Positions 17,324 to 27,080 are shown, counted from the stretch's first letter. The stretch is DNA of 64,000 bases from Ideonella sp. WA131b (GCA_023657425.1 JAGTJW010000003.1:248001-312000); one strand, 5' to 3'. Numbers and translations are program-made. Notes: generated by a model from the sequence alone, not told the origin.

Positions 17324-18586
17324 ATGAGCTTCCAGCAAGGCCTCTCCGGACTCAACGCCACCAGCAAGAACCTGCAGGTGATCGGCAACAACATCGCCAA
17401 TGCAAACACCTTCGGCACGAAGGTCTCGCGGGCCGAGTTTGCCGACATGTACGCCTCGGCGCTCAGCGGCGCCGGCAGCAGCGCCATCGGCATCGGCACC
17501 AAGCTCGCGACGGTGGCGCAGCAGTTCACCCAGGGCAACATCAAGACCACCGAGAACCCGATGGACCTGTCGATCAACGGCGCCGGTTTTTTCCAGGTGG
17601 GCGACGGCGCCAGCCCTGTCACCTACACGCGAAACGGCCAGTTCAAGGTCGATCGCGACGGCTACATCGTCAACAACGCCGGCCTGCGACTGATGGGCTA
17701 TGCCGCCGACGGCCTGGGCCAGATCCAGCCCGGCCTGGCCGTGGCGCTGCAGCTGCCGACTGGCGGCGTGGCCCCCACGCCAACCACGGAAGTGAGCCTG
17801 CGGCTGAACCTGGACTCGCGCGGCAGCGTCACGGTGCCCAGTGGCACGCCGGCGATCGACTTCAGCGACGCGGCCACCTACAACAACGCGACCTCGCTCA
17901 CGGTCTACGACCTCCAGGGCCGTGAAGTGGCGTTGACCTACTATTTCCAGAAGAGCGGCAACGACACCTGGAACCTCTTTGCCACAGCCAATGGCGCCAC
18001 CCTGGCCGGAACCGGTGCCGCTCCGCTGCCGGTGAGCACGCTGACCTTCGCCGCGGACGGCAGCGAGCCCACCGCGCCATCCGGGCCGATCACGCTTGAC
18101 GTGCCGGCCACGACGCGCCCCGACGGCAGCACGACCCAGCCCATCCCCGGTGTCTCGCTGGACCTGGGCGCGGCCACGCAGTTCGGCTCGGCCTTCGGCG
18201 TGACCGACGTGAGTCAGGATGGCTTCTCGGCCGGACAGTTGACCGGTGTCCTGTTCGAGAACAACGGCATCATCACCGTGCGCTACAGCAACGGTGAGAG
18301 CCGGCCGGCAGGCCAGATCGAGATCGCCAACTTCCGCAACCCTCAGGGGCTGCAGCCTTTGGGCGACAACCAGTGGGCTCGCACCAATGCGTCGGGCGAT
18401 GCCACGGTCGGCGTGCCGGGCGAAGGCAACCTCGGCGCGCTGCAGTCCGGGGAGCTGGAGGAGAGCAACATCGACCTCACCGGCGAGCTCGTCAACATGA
18501 TCGTCGCGCAGCGCATCTACCAGGCCAACGCGCAGACCATCAAGACGCAGGACCAGGTCTTGCAGACGCTGGTCAATCTGCGATAA
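17324..18586 (+). CDS. flgE: FlgE, flagellar hook protein
   Basis: FlgE forms the curved hook. The 420-residue protein starts MSFQQGLSGLNATSKNLQVI and carries the rod/hook N-terminal motif IGNNIANANTFGTKVSRAEF, central D1-D2 domains, and the C-terminal QSGELEESNIDLTGELVNMI with YQANAQTIKTQDQVLQTL. Size fits betaproteobacterial hooks. A GC-rich dispersed repeat separates it from flgF. Confidence 0.97.
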   Translation: MSFQQGLSGLNATSKNLQVIGNNIANANTFGTKVSRAEFADMYASALSGAGSSAIGIGTKLATVAQQFTQGNIKTTENPMDLSINGAGFFQVGDGASPVTYTRNGQFKVDRDGYIVNNAGLRLMGYAADGLGQIQPGLAVALQLPTGGVAPTPTTEVSLRLNLDSRGSVTVPSGTPAIDFSDAATYNNATSLTVYDLQGREVALTYYFQKSGNDTWNLFATANGATLAGTGAAPLPVSTLTFAADGSEPTAPSGPITLDVPATTRPDGSTTQPIPGVSLDLGAATQFGSAFGVTDVSQDGFSAGQLTGVLFENNGIITVRYSNGESRPAGQIEIANFRNPQGLQPLGDNQWARTNASGDATVGVPGEGNLGALQSGELEESNIDLTGELVNMIVAQRIYQANAQTIKTQDQVLQTLVNLR

Positions 18587-18597
18587 GGCCCACCCCC

Positions 18598-18673
18598 GGA
18601 GCGGCTGACGCCGCTCCCCCTCAAGGAGGCGCTGCCAGCGGCCCGGCAGAGCCGGTTCCGCGGCGGCCGCTTG
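18598..18673 (+). repeat. GC-rich dispersed intergenic repeat, copy A
   Basis: The 39-base core at 18635-18673 matches 21042-21080 at 35 of 39 positions, and both are preceded by a C-run/G-run hairpin-like stretch. It fills the flgE-flgF spacer and ends 13 bases before the flgF start. Such GC-rich intergenic repeats are common in Burkholderiales genomes; a function as mRNA hairpin or REP-like element is inferred. Confidence 0.7.
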
Positions 18674-18686
18674 ACCCGGAGCTCAC

Positions 18687-19421
18687 ATGGATCGACTCAT
18701 CTACCTCGCGATGGCGGGCGCCAAGGCCACGCTGCAGCGGCAGGACTCGCTGGCCAACAACCTGGCCAACGCCTCGACCACGGGCTTTCGTGCCGAGATG
18801 CAGGCCTTCCGAGCGGTGCCGGTGCGCGGCGAAGGGGCCACGACGCGGGCCTACGTGCTGGAGAGCACGATCGGCCACGACACCCGGCCCGGCGCCATGC
18901 AGGCCACCGGGCGCAGCCTCGACGTGGCGATGCAGGGCAACGCCTGGCTGGCGGTGCAGGGGCTGGACGGCACCGAAGCCTACACCCGCGCCGGGGCGCT
19001 GGAGGTCAACGCCGACGGACTGCTCGTCACACCGGCCGGGTTGCCCGTGCAAGGCGACGGCGGGCCCATCACCGTGGGGCTCAACGCCCAAGTCGAGATT
19101 GCCGCCGACGGCACGATCACCAGCACCGTCGGCAACGCGCGGCCGCAGCCCGTGGGGCGGCTGAAGCTGGTCACGCCCGAAGCGCCGTTGGTGCGCGGGG
19201 CCGACGGCCTGTTCCGCGCGGGCGACGGCGAAGAGCAGCCGGCCGATGCCACCGCCCGCGTAAGCAGCGGCGTGCTCGAGGGCTCCAACGTCAGTCCGGT
19301 GGAGACCATGGTGGCCATGATCGCCGCGGCGCGGCAGTTCGAGCAGCAGATGAAGGCGCTGCAGGGCGCCGAGCAGCGCGAACAGCAGGCGGCACGTCTG
19401 CTGGCGCCCAGCGCCGGCTGA
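18687..19421 (+). CDS. flgF: FlgF, rod protein
   Basis: FlgF is a proximal/middle rod subunit. The 244 residues begin [20 protein letters not shown] and contain [20 protein letters not shown], and the C terminus has [20 protein letters not shown], all family marks. The C-terminal tail ([21 protein letters not shown]) is slightly extended. A strong hairpin with a T-run lies just downstream, before flgG. Confidence 0.96.
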   Translation: MDRLIYLAMAGAKATLQRQDSLANNLANASTTGFRAEMQAFRAVPVRGEGATTRAYVLESTIGHDTRPGAMQATGRSLDVAMQGNAWLAVQGLDGTEAYTRAGALEVNADGLLVTPAGLPVQGDGGPITVGLNAQVEIAADGTITSTVGNARPQPVGRLKLVTPEAPLVRGADGLFRAGDGEEQPADATARVSSGVLEGSNVSPVETMVAMIAAARQFEQQMKALQGAEQREQQAARLLAPSAG

Positions 19422-19443
19422 GCCGCCGCGCCGCCGCCGAACT

Positions 19444-19466
19444 GGCCCCCCCGGGGGCCTTTTTTC
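19444..19466 (+). terminator. Intrinsic terminator-like hairpin between flgF and flgG
   Basis: GGCCCCC and GGGGGCC (19444-19459) pair almost back to back and are followed by six T. This has the form of a Rho-independent terminator on the plus strand although the operon continues with flgG 80 bases later. The loop is very short, so efficiency is uncertain; it may only attenuate. Confidence 0.55.
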
Positions 19467-19545
19467 TGCCCTTGCCCGGCCTCAAGTGCGCCGCAAGATG
19501 CAGAGCATCCAAAAAAGGGGCCGCAGAGGCCCAAGGCGCCACACC

Positions 19546-20328
19546 ATGATTCGCTCGCTCTGGATCGCCAAGACCGGCATGGAAGGCCAGCAGACCAAGC
19601 TGGACGCGATCTCCAACAACCTCGCCAACGTGGGCACCAACGGCTTCAAGCGAGCCGGCGTGCAGTTCGAGGATCTGATGTACCAGACCTTGCGCGCCGC
19701 CGGCTCGGCCACCACCGAGCAGACCACGCTGCCCACCGGCCTGCAGGTGGGCCTGGGCGTGCGCGCCGCCTCGGCCACGCGCAACTTTCAGCAAGGTGCG
19801 CTGCAGCAGACCGGGAACGCCTTTGACATCGCGATCATGGGCCAGGGCTTCTTCCAGGTTTCGCTGCCCGACGGCAGCACCGGCTACACGCGCGACGGCG
19901 CGTTCCAGGTCGACGCCAACGGCCAGCTCGTCACCAACGCAGGCTACTCTGTGCAGCCGGGCATCACCGTGCCGGCCAACGCCCTGGCCGTGACGGTGGG
20001 AGCCGACGGCACCGTCAACGCGACGCTGCCGGGCCAGACGGCGCCACAGAACCTGGGGCAGCTTCAGCTCGCGTCGTTCGTCAACCCGGCGGGGCTGGAG
20101 AGCCGCGGCGGCAACCTCTTCGCCGAGACCGCCGCCAGCGGCGCGCCGCAGACGGGCGCGCCCACCGCCAACGGCCTGGGTGCGCTGCAGAGTGGTTTCG
20201 TCGAAGGCAGCAACGTCAATGTGGTGGAGGAGCTGGTGAGCATGATCGCCACGCAGCGCGCCTACGAGCTCAACTCGAAGGCCATCCAGACCTCCGATCA
20301 GATGCTCCAGCGCCTGGGGCAGCTGTGA
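19546..20328 (+). CDS. flgG: FlgG, distal rod protein
   Basis: FlgG builds the distal rod through the P and L rings. I start it at ATG 19546 ([20 protein letters not shown]), the family N terminus; the open frame extends 20 codons upstream into spacer. The 260 residues include [20 protein letters not shown] and the C-terminal [20 protein letters not shown] with [19 protein letters not shown]. Its stop overlaps the flgH start (TGATG). Confidence 0.97.
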   Translation: MIRSLWIAKTGMEGQQTKLDAISNNLANVGTNGFKRAGVQFEDLMYQTLRAAGSATTEQTTLPTGLQVGLGVRAASATRNFQQGALQQTGNAFDIAIMGQGFFQVSLPDGSTGYTRDGAFQVDANGQLVTNAGYSVQPGITVPANALAVTVGADGTVNATLPGQTAPQNLGQLQLASFVNPAGLESRGGNLFAETAASGAPQTGAPTANGLGALQSGFVEGSNVNVVEELVSMIATQRAYELNSKAIQTSDQMLQRLGQL

Positions 20329-20996
20329 TGCGCCCCGCCGCCTGTTTGCTGCTGGCAGCGGCGCTGCTGCCGGGCTGCGCCTACGTCGGCCCGCGCGTCG
20401 ACGTCGGCGATACGGGGCCCGTGGAGCCGACCTCGGCGTCGCCCGCGACAGGGCCGGCCACGGGTTCGATCTTCGCAGCTGGCGCCTATCGCCCACTGTT
20501 CGAGGACCATCGCGCGCGTCTGGTGGGCGACGCACTGACGGTGAACATCGTCGAGCGCGTCACCGCGACCGCCACCAGCACCAGCTCGGTGGAGAAGACT
20601 GGAGCCCTGTCGGGCGGCCTGGCGGCGCTGCCCGGCATCAGTCCGAATGCGCTGCGCCGCGCCACGGCTGATGCGAACACGTCAGCCAGTTCCGAAGGCA
20701 GCGGCAGCACCGAGAACCGCAACGAGTTCAGCGGCACCATCACCGTCGTTGTGCGCCAGGTGCTGCCCAACGGCCACCTGCTGGTGGCGGGGGAGAAGCA
20801 GTTGGGCGTCAACCAGAACATCGACGTGCTGCGCTTTTCGGGCCAGGTCGACCCTCGCGCGATCCAGCCCGGCAACAGCGTGCCCAGTGCGGCGATCGCC
20901 AATGTGCGGCTCGAGCAGCGCGGGCGCGGTGCCGCCGCCGAGGCCCAGGCCATGGGCTGGCTGCAGCGCTTCTTCATCAACGTCCTGCCGATATGA
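20328..20996 (+). CDS. flgH: FlgH, L-ring lipoprotein
   Basis: FlgH forms the outer-membrane L ring. The 222-residue protein has a lipoprotein signal peptide (CLLLAAALLPGC, lipobox LLPGC, acylated cysteine at about 18). The conserved core includes LFEDHRARLVGDALTVNIVE, FSGTITVVVRQVLPNGHLLV and FSGQVDPRAIQPGNSVPS, and the gene ends WLQRFFINVLPI. A preceding GTG is possible but the TGATG overlap favours ATG 20328. Confidence 0.96.
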   Translation: MRPAACLLLAAALLPGCAYVGPRVDVGDTGPVEPTSASPATGPATGSIFAAGAYRPLFEDHRARLVGDALTVNIVERVTATATSTSSVEKTGALSGGLAALPGISPNALRRATADANTSASSEGSGSTENRNEFSGTITVVVRQVLPNGHLLVAGEKQLGVNQNIDVLRFSGQVDPRAIQPGNSVPSAAIANVRLEQRGRGAAAEAQAMGWLQRFFINVLPI

Positions 20997-20997
20997 C

Positions 20998-21080
20998 CCC
21001 CCCCCGTGGCGCCTCCGGCGCTCCCCCCCAGGGGGGCACCCCCAGCGGCCCGGCGAAGCCGGCGCCGCGGCGGCCGCTTG
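20998..21080 (+). repeat. GC-rich dispersed intergenic repeat, copy B
   Basis: The 39-base core (21042-21080) matches copy A at 18635-18673 in 35 of 39 positions. Just upstream is a C-run/G-run hairpin (about 21023-21036). It starts two bases after the flgH stop and lies in frame with an apparent 40-codon extension of flgI, which shows that this extension is probably not protein. Confidence 0.7.
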
Positions 21081-21112
21081 GCCTGCGCCGGTTTCGAAGC
21101 GCCGACGCCTTG

Positions 21113-22267
21113 ATGCGGATGACCCTCGCCCTGGCCGCGCTGGCCGCAAGTACGGCCGTGTGGTGGCCGCTGCCGGCCGCCGCGTCGCGGGCCGCTGCCG
21201 CGGCCGCACCGGCTGCGCCGGCGGCCACCGTGCGCATCAAGGAGCTGGCCGCCGTGCAGGGCGTGCGCGCCAACCAGCTGCTGGGCTACGGCCTCGTCGT
21301 GGGCCTGGACGGCACGGGCGACCAGGCCACCCAGTCGCCCAACACCACCCAGAGCCTGCAGTCGCTGCTGCAGCAGCTGGGCGTGACGCTGCCACCCGGT
21401 GTCAGCTTGTCGCCGCGCAACGTGGCGGCGGCGCTGGTGACGGCACAGCTGCCGGCGTTTGCCCAACCGGGGCAGACCATCGACGTCACCGTGAGCTCGA
21501 TGGGCAACGCCAAGAGCCTGCGCGGCGGGACGCTCATCGCCACGCCACTGCGGGGGGCCGACGGCCAGATCTACGCCCTGGCGCAGGGCAACCTGGTGGT
21601 GGGCGGTGCCGGGGCCTCGGCGGGCGGCAGCAAGGTGCAGATCAACCACCTGTCGGCGGGCCGCATTCCCGAGGGCGCGACCGTGGAGCGCGGGGTGCCG
21701 ACGCCGCTGCTCGACGGCGACTCGCTGACGCTGGGTGTCAATGCGAGCGACTTCGCCACCGCTGCGGCCATCGCCGAGGCCATCAACCGGGACCAGGGCG
21801 ACGAGATCGCGATGCCGCTGGACGGGCGCAGCGTGCGCGTCAGGATGCCGGCCCAGCCAGGCGCGCGGCTGGCCTTCCTGGCCCGCATGGAAAACCTGCC
21901 GGTCGCGCTGGCGCGGCCGGCTGCGCGCGTGGTGCTGAACGCGCGCACGGGCTCGGTGATCGTGAACGACGCGGTGACGCTGGGTCCGTGCGCGGTCGCG
22001 CACGGCAACCTGTCGGTGACGATCAGCACGACCCCGGTGGTCAGCCAGCCAGGGCCGTTCAGCGGCGGCAACACGGTGCAGGCCGAGCGCAGCGACATCG
22101 CCATCGCGCAGCAGGGCGGCTCGCTCATCGCGCTTCCGGCCGGCGCCAAGCTCGCCGACGTGGTGAAGGCGCTGAACTCGCTGGGCGCCACGCCGATGGA
22201 CCTGCTGGCCATCCTGCAGGCCATGAAGGCCGCCGGCGCGCTGCACGCCGAGATTGAGGTCATCTGA
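21113..22267 (+). CDS. flgI: FlgI, P-ring protein
   Basis: FlgI forms the periplasmic P ring. I start it at ATG 21113 (MRMTLALAALAAS), which gives a Sec signal peptide ending near AAAS and a 384-residue product of family length. The open frame reaches 20993, but the added 40 codons are encoded by a dispersed repeat. Conserved parts include RIKELAAVQGVRANQLLGYG, VVGLDGTGDQ, LPAFAQPGQTIDVTVSSMGN and the C-terminal GATPMDLLAILQAMKAAGAL. It is two bases before flgJ. Confidence 0.96.
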   Translation: MRMTLALAALAASTAVWWPLPAAASRAAAAAAPAAPAATVRIKELAAVQGVRANQLLGYGLVVGLDGTGDQATQSPNTTQSLQSLLQQLGVTLPPGVSLSPRNVAAALVTAQLPAFAQPGQTIDVTVSSMGNAKSLRGGTLIATPLRGADGQIYALAQGNLVVGGAGASAGGSKVQINHLSAGRIPEGATVERGVPTPLLDGDSLTLGVNASDFATAAAIAEAINRDQGDEIAMPLDGRSVRVRMPAQPGARLAFLARMENLPVALARPAARVVLNARTGSVIVNDAVTLGPCAVAHGNLSVTISTTPVVSQPGPFSGGNTVQAERSDIAIAQQGGSLIALPAGAKLADVVKALNSLGATPMDLLAILQAMKAAGALHAEIEVI

Positions 22268-22269
22268 CG

Positions 22270-23208
22270 ATGGCATCGGCGCCCATGCTGTCGACACCCT
22301 TGCCGCAGGTGGCCACCGGCGGCCTGGCCCAAGACACGCGTTCGCTCGATGCGCTGCGCGGTCGTGCCGCCAGCGATCCGCGTGGCGCCGCGCGCGAGGC
22401 CTCGCGCCAGTTCGAGGCCCTGTTCATGAACGAGCTGATGAAGTCGATGCGTGCTACCACCCTGGAGGCGGACGACGGCAGCGGCAGCCTGTCGGGCCGC
22501 AGCCTGTCGACCTCGATGCTCGATGGTCAGTTTGCGCAACAGCTCTCGGGTCGACTGGGTGGCCTGTCCGAGGCCATCCAGCGCCAGCTGGAGCGCCAGA
22601 TGGGCCTGTCGCCGGGGCCGATCCCGGTCACGGGCAGCGCCAACAACACACCCGCGCCGCTGTCGGCCCGGCCGCAGCCGGTGCGTGTGCCGCAGACCGG
22701 CGCGGCCGGATTCGTGCAGCAGCACATGGGCGCGGCGCAGCGGGCCGAGACCGAGACCGGCATTCCGGCGGCCTTCATGGTGTCGCAGGCGGCGCTGGAG
22801 ACGGGCTGGGGCCGCAAGGAGATCCGCCACGCCGACGGCTCGCCTAGCTTCAACCTGTTCGGCATCAAGGCTGGCGCGGGCTGGAAGGGTCCGGTGGCGG
22901 AAATCGTCACCACCGAGTACATCGACGGTCGCCCGCAGAAGGTGACGGCGAAGTTCCGCGCCTACAGCAGCTATGGCGATAGCTTTGCCGACTATGCGCG
23001 CTTGATGAGGACGAGTCCGCGCTACGCCGCCGCGACTCAGGCGGTGGCCGCTCAGTCACGCACCGCCAGCGCCGGAGATGCCACACACGCGACGCGGTTC
23101 GCACAAGGCCTGCAGCAATCGGGTTATGCCACCGATCCGACCTACGCGGACAAGCTCACGCGTGTGATCAACACCACGCTGCGCCTGCATCGTTCCCTGA
23201 CCGCCTGA
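22270..23208 (+). CDS. flgJ: FlgJ, rod-capping protein with peptidoglycan hydrolase domain
   Basis: FlgJ caps the rod and cuts peptidoglycan so the rod can pass. The 312 residues have the N-terminal rod-binding domain (REASRQFEALFMNELMKSMR), a proline-rich linker near 120-145, and a C-terminal glucosaminidase-type domain with FMVSQAALETGWGRKE, containing the catalytic glutamate, and FNLFGIKAGAGWKG. This is the two-domain form typical of beta- and gammaproteobacteria. It lies two bases after flgI and 13 before flgK. Confidence 0.96.
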   Translation: MASAPMLSTPLPQVATGGLAQDTRSLDALRGRAASDPRGAAREASRQFEALFMNELMKSMRATTLEADDGSGSLSGRSLSTSMLDGQFAQQLSGRLGGLSEAIQRQLERQMGLSPGPIPVTGSANNTPAPLSARPQPVRVPQTGAAGFVQQHMGAAQRAETETGIPAAFMVSQAALETGWGRKEIRHADGSPSFNLFGIKAGAGWKGPVAEIVTTEYIDGRPQKVTAKFRAYSSYGDSFADYARLMRTSPRYAAATQAVAAQSRTASAGDATHATRFAQGLQQSGYATDPTYADKLTRVINTTLRLHRSLTA

Positions 23209-23221
23209 CGGAGCAAAGACC

Positions 23222-25183
23222 ATGAGCCCTTCACCGCTGATGTCCCTGGGCATGAAGGCCATGGCGGCCAGCTACGCCGGGCTTCAGGTCACTGGACACA
23301 ACATCGCCAACGCCGGTGTCGAGGGCTTCTCGCGCCAGCAGGTGTCGCTCACCACGCCCGAGGGCCAGTTCACCGGGTCGGGCTTCTTCGGCCGGGGCGT
23401 GGTGGTGGAGTCGGTCGTGCGGGCTCATGACGCCTTTCTCACGCGCGAGGCGGCGACCGCACGCTCGCTGTCGGCGATGGACGCGTCCCGCCTGACCCAG
23501 CTGCGCCGCCTTGAGGAGGTTTTCCAGCTTGGCGAGACCAGCCTCGGCGCCGCCACCACGGAGCTGGTGGACGCTTTCGCCGACCTGGCCAACCGGCCTG
23601 CCGATTTGTCCACGCGCCAGGTGGTGCTGGCACGGGCTCGTGACCTCGCCGACCGCTTCACCGAAGCCAGCGGCCGCCTGGACACGCTTCAAGATGGCGT
23701 GGCCGCTTCGCTGCGCGTGAGCGTGCAGCAGATCAACAGCCTGGCTGGAAGCATTGCCGAGGTCAACCGCCGCATCGCCGACCTCAAGGGCCTGGGGCAG
23801 CCGGCCAACGATCTGCTCGACGAGCGCGACCGTCTCGTCTCGCGGCTGGCCGAACAGGTCCAGGTCACGCGCATGGAGTCCTCGGACGGCACGCTCTCCG
23901 TGTTCATCGGTGGTGGCCAGCGCCTGGTTCTGGGCTCTCAGTCCACGCCGCTGGAGGTGGAGCAGGACAGTGCCGATCCGGAGCGCCTGGCGGTGGCGCT
24001 GGCAGAGGGTGGCGCGCTGCGCACGCTCGAGGAGGGCGTGCTTGCCGGCGGCGCTCTGACCGGCCTGCTGCGGTTCCAGAATACCGACCTCGTGGCGGCG
24101 CGCACGCGCATCGGTCAGCTCGCAGCCAGCGTTGGCGAGGCCATCAATGAACAGCATCAACGCGGCATGAATCTGCAGCCACCTGTGGGCAGCGTGGCGT
24201 CTTCGGCGCTGTTCGCCATCGGCGCGCCGCAAGTCACCCGCAACCTTGACAACCAGCGCGACAGTGCTGGGGCCCTCATCGGCTCGGTGTCCATGGCCAT
24301 CGAGGACGCCGCGCAGCTGCAGGCCAGCGAGTACACGCTGCAGGAAACGGTGCCTGGATCCGGCAGCTGGATGCTGTTGCGCCTGAGCGACGGCCGCCAG
24401 ACCGCGGTGGCGGACGGCGACCTCGTCGACGGCATGCGCATCACCTTCGGCACGCCGCCGCCGCAAAACGGCGACCGCTTCCTGCTGCAGCCGGTGTCGC
24501 GTGCGGCGGGCGGTTTCGCGGCCTTGCTGGACGATCCGCTGGACATTGCCGCTGCCTCACCGCTGACGGCCACGCCGAGCCCGGCCAACACCGGCACCGC
24601 CGCCGTGAGCTCGCTGCGCATCACCGGCACCCCGATCATCGCCAACGCCATGACCACCGTCAGCTTCGTCAGCAACACTGGCAGCTACACCTGGGCGCTG
24701 CGCGACGGCGGCGGTGCCCTGCTCGACAGCGGCTCAGGCACCTGGACGCCGGGCGCGACGCTGCCGCCGGCGGGTGTGGACATCAACGGCTTCTCGCTGC
24801 GGCTGACGGGCGTGCCCCTCAACGGCGACGTGATCACGGTGGCGCCCACGCCCGGCAGTGCCGTGGCGTCGAACAACGGCAACGCGACGGCGCTGCTGGC
24901 GCTGCGTGACGCTGCCCTCACCGGTGGCCGTACACCCACTGACGCCTGGAGCGAGGCGCTCGCCGACATCGGTGTGCGTGTGCAGAGCGCGGAGACCACG
25001 TCGACGATTTCGCAGACCGTTGCCCAGCAGGCCGAGACCCAACGGGCCGACAAGTCCGGCGTCAACCTCGACGAAGAGGCCGCGCGGCTGATCCAGTACC
25101 AGCAGAGTTACCAGGCCGCGGCCAAGGTGTTGCAGGTGGCGCAGGCCGTTTTCCAGGAGCTCATCGACGTCGCTGGGAATTGA
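23222..25183 (+). CDS. flgK: FlgK, hook-filament junction protein 1
   Basis: FlgK (HAP1) joins hook and filament. The 653 residues start with MSLGMKAMAASYAGLQVTGH and NIANAGVEGFSRQQVSLTTP, continue with a large variable central domain (about 330-560, rich in Thr/Ser and Gly) and end VNLDEEAARLIQYQQSYQAA, all typical. FlgN encoded at 14012 would be its export chaperone. It overlaps or abuts flgL. Confidence 0.96.
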   Translation: MSPSPLMSLGMKAMAASYAGLQVTGHNIANAGVEGFSRQQVSLTTPEGQFTGSGFFGRGVVVESVVRAHDAFLTREAATARSLSAMDASRLTQLRRLEEVFQLGETSLGAATTELVDAFADLANRPADLSTRQVVLARARDLADRFTEASGRLDTLQDGVAASLRVSVQQINSLAGSIAEVNRRIADLKGLGQPANDLLDERDRLVSRLAEQVQVTRMESSDGTLSVFIGGGQRLVLGSQSTPLEVEQDSADPERLAVALAEGGALRTLEEGVLAGGALTGLLRFQNTDLVAARTRIGQLAASVGEAINEQHQRGMNLQPPVGSVASSALFAIGAPQVTRNLDNQRDSAGALIGSVSMAIEDAAQLQASEYTLQETVPGSGSWMLLRLSDGRQTAVADGDLVDGMRITFGTPPPQNGDRFLLQPVSRAAGGFAALLDDPLDIAAASPLTATPSPANTGTAAVSSLRITGTPIIANAMTTVSFVSNTGSYTWALRDGGGALLDSGSGTWTPGATLPPAGVDINGFSLRLTGVPLNGDVITVAPTPGSAVASNNGNATALLALRDAALTGGRTPTDAWSEALADIGVRVQSAETTSTISQTVAQQAETQRADKSGVNLDEEAARLIQYQQSYQAAAKVLQVAQAVFQELIDVAGN

Positions 25184-25206
25184 TGGCCCCGACCCGACAC
25201 CACACC

Positions 25207-26133
25207 ATGCGCATTTCGACCGCCAACGCCTACGAGACCTCGATCAGCAATCTGCAGAAGCGCCAGACGGCGCTGAGCGACGCACAGGAGCGCCTCACCA
25301 GCGGCAAGCGCGTGCTGCGGCCGAGCGACGATCCCAGCGCAGCTGCCGTGTCCGAGCGGGCGCTGGCCGCGCAACAGCGCAGCGACGCCCAGCTGCGGGC
25401 CCTGGGCGCCAGCCGCAACGCGATGCAGTTGTCCGAGGCGGCGTTGGGCGACGCTGGCGAGCTGATGGCGCAGGCCCGCGAGCTGCTCGTGTCCGCCGGC
25501 AACGGCAGCTACGACGACAGCGACCGCCGGTCCATTGCCCAGGCCATCCGCGGGCTGCGCGACGACCTGCTGGCCGTGGCCAACCGCCAGGATGGCGCCG
25601 GCCGCTACCTGTTCGGCGGCCAGGGCAGCAACACGCCGCCGCTCGTCGACGCGCCCGGTGGCGTGAGCTATGTCGGCACCGAAGGCCAGCTGCTGGCGGC
25701 CGGCGGCACCGCCACGCCCTTGTCCATCGACGGCCGCGCCGCCTGGCTGTCTGGCGAGGATCCGGCGGCCCCGGGCACGCCGGTGTCGCTCTTCGACGCG
25801 CTGGACCGGGCCGTCACCGAGCTGTCGACGCCTGGACGCAGTGGCGCTGCCATCGCCGCCACCGTCAGCCACGGGCTCGGTGAGTTCGACATCGCGGCCA
25901 ATCAGCTCGCCTCGTGGCGCTCTCGCGCCGGAGAGGCGCTCAACCGCATCGAGGGTCTTGAGCAGCGCGTGCAGCAGGCCAAGCTGGATGCGCAGACCGA
26001 GCGCTCCGAGGCAGAAGACCTCGATCTGCTGGCGGCAATCTCCGACTTTCAGAACCGGCAGACCGGCTACGATGCCGCACTGAAGACGTACTCCATTGTC
26101 CAGCGCATGAGTCTGTTCGAATACCTCCGCTGA
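25207..26133 (+). CDS. flgL: FlgL, hook-filament junction protein 3
   Basis: FlgL (HAP3) is the second junction protein. I start it at ATG 25207 (MRISTANAYETSISNLQKRQ) where the family begins; ATG 25183, which overlaps the flgK stop as TGATG, would add eight residues and is plausible for coupling. The flagellin-like N-terminal helices include LTSGKRVLRPSDDPSAAAVS, and the C-terminal helix DLDLLAAISDFQNRQTGYDA matches. About 308 residues, normal length. It ends the flg operon. Confidence 0.95.
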   Translation: MRISTANAYETSISNLQKRQTALSDAQERLTSGKRVLRPSDDPSAAAVSERALAAQQRSDAQLRALGASRNAMQLSEAALGDAGELMAQARELLVSAGNGSYDDSDRRSIAQAIRGLRDDLLAVANRQDGAGRYLFGGQGSNTPPLVDAPGGVSYVGTEGQLLAAGGTATPLSIDGRAAWLSGEDPAAPGTPVSLFDALDRAVTELSTPGRSGAAIAATVSHGLGEFDIAANQLASWRSRAGEALNRIEGLEQRVQQAKLDAQTERSEAEDLDLLAAISDFQNRQTGYDAALKTYSIVQRMSLFEYLR

Positions 26134-26177
26134 CGTCTCGGAACGCCTCGACGACCCCTCTGAGGGGCACGCTCGCC

Positions 26178-27080
26178 ATGTTCGATCATCCGGTTCTGGA
26201 TCAGCTGGTACTGGGCTACAGCCCCGTCGTCGACCGACAGCGCGCCGTGTTGGCCACGCGCTTGACGCTGTTCCCGGCGAGTCCCGACCCGGCCCAGGCG
26301 GCTTCGCTCCAAGCCCTGCGCGCCGTCAGCACCGTGCGGGCCGGCGCGCGCACCACGGCCGATGCCGATGCGGCGTTTGGCTGTGGCGCCGTCGCGGTGC
26401 AGGGTTGGCCCGTCGACGACCCGCCGCGGGCGGCCGGCTCGCGTGTCAAGGTCGCGACCGAAATGCAGATGGTGATGGATCTGATCCAGGGCGTCGACCG
26501 CAAGCAGCCGGTGTCTCAGCTGGAGGCGGTGCTCAGGCGAGATCCGACGCTGGCCTTTCGGCTGCTGGGCCACCTGAACTCGCTGGCCTTTGGGCTCCGC
26601 GCGGAGTTCACGAGCTTCGGCCACGCCATCTTGATGCTCGGCTATCCGCATCTCAAGCGCTGGCTGTCGCTGCTGCTGGCCTCATCGAGCGCGGGTGCCC
26701 ACGCCAAGCCACTGCTGTTCGCGGCCGTGCGACGCGGCCTGCTCATGGAGGCGCTCGGGCGCGCGCCGGGCGACGCCGAGATGCGCGGCGAAATGTTCAT
26801 CTGCGGCGTGTTCTCGCTGCTCGACAGGATGCTGCAGCAGCCCTTTGGCGATCTGCTCCAGTCCGTGCCGGTGCCCGATCGCGTGCGCCAGACGCTGATC
26901 GCCACGCCCGGGACTGAGCGCGGCGGCCCCTACAGCCCCTATCTGGAGCTGGTCGGTGCGATCGAGCGAGAGTCCTTGTTCGACATCCGCGACTGCAGCG
27001 AGTGGCTGCTTCTCAGCCCGGATGAGGTCAACCGCGCACTGCTGTCCGCGCTGCGCCATGCGCAGCTCCTCGAAGGATGA
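26178..27080 (+). CDS. HDOD-domain protein with degenerate EAL-like N terminus
   Basis: The 300-residue protein has a C-terminal HDOD domain (about 95-290: KQPVSQLEAVLRRDPTLAFR, then FTSFGHAILMLGYPHLKRWL). Its N terminus (VLGYSPVVDRQRAVLATRLT) resembles the first strands of an EAL domain without the EAL motif, as in YuxH/CdgJ-like proteins. Such proteins are regulatory and do not hydrolyse c-di-GMP; several affect motility. Position directly after flgL and ATGA overlap with the following kinase suggest a signalling role tied to motility. The partner is unknown. Confidence 0.82.
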   Translation: MFDHPVLDQLVLGYSPVVDRQRAVLATRLTLFPASPDPAQAASLQALRAVSTVRAGARTTADADAAFGCGAVAVQGWPVDDPPRAAGSRVKVATEMQMVMDLIQGVDRKQPVSQLEAVLRRDPTLAFRLLGHLNSLAFGLRAEFTSFGHAILMLGYPHLKRWLSLLLASSSAGAHAKPLLFAAVRRGLLMEALGRAPGDAEMRGEMFICGVFSLLDRMLQQPFGDLLQSVPVPDRVRQTLIATPGTERGGPYSPYLELVGAIERESLFDIRDCSEWLLLSPDEVNRALLSALRHAQLLEG

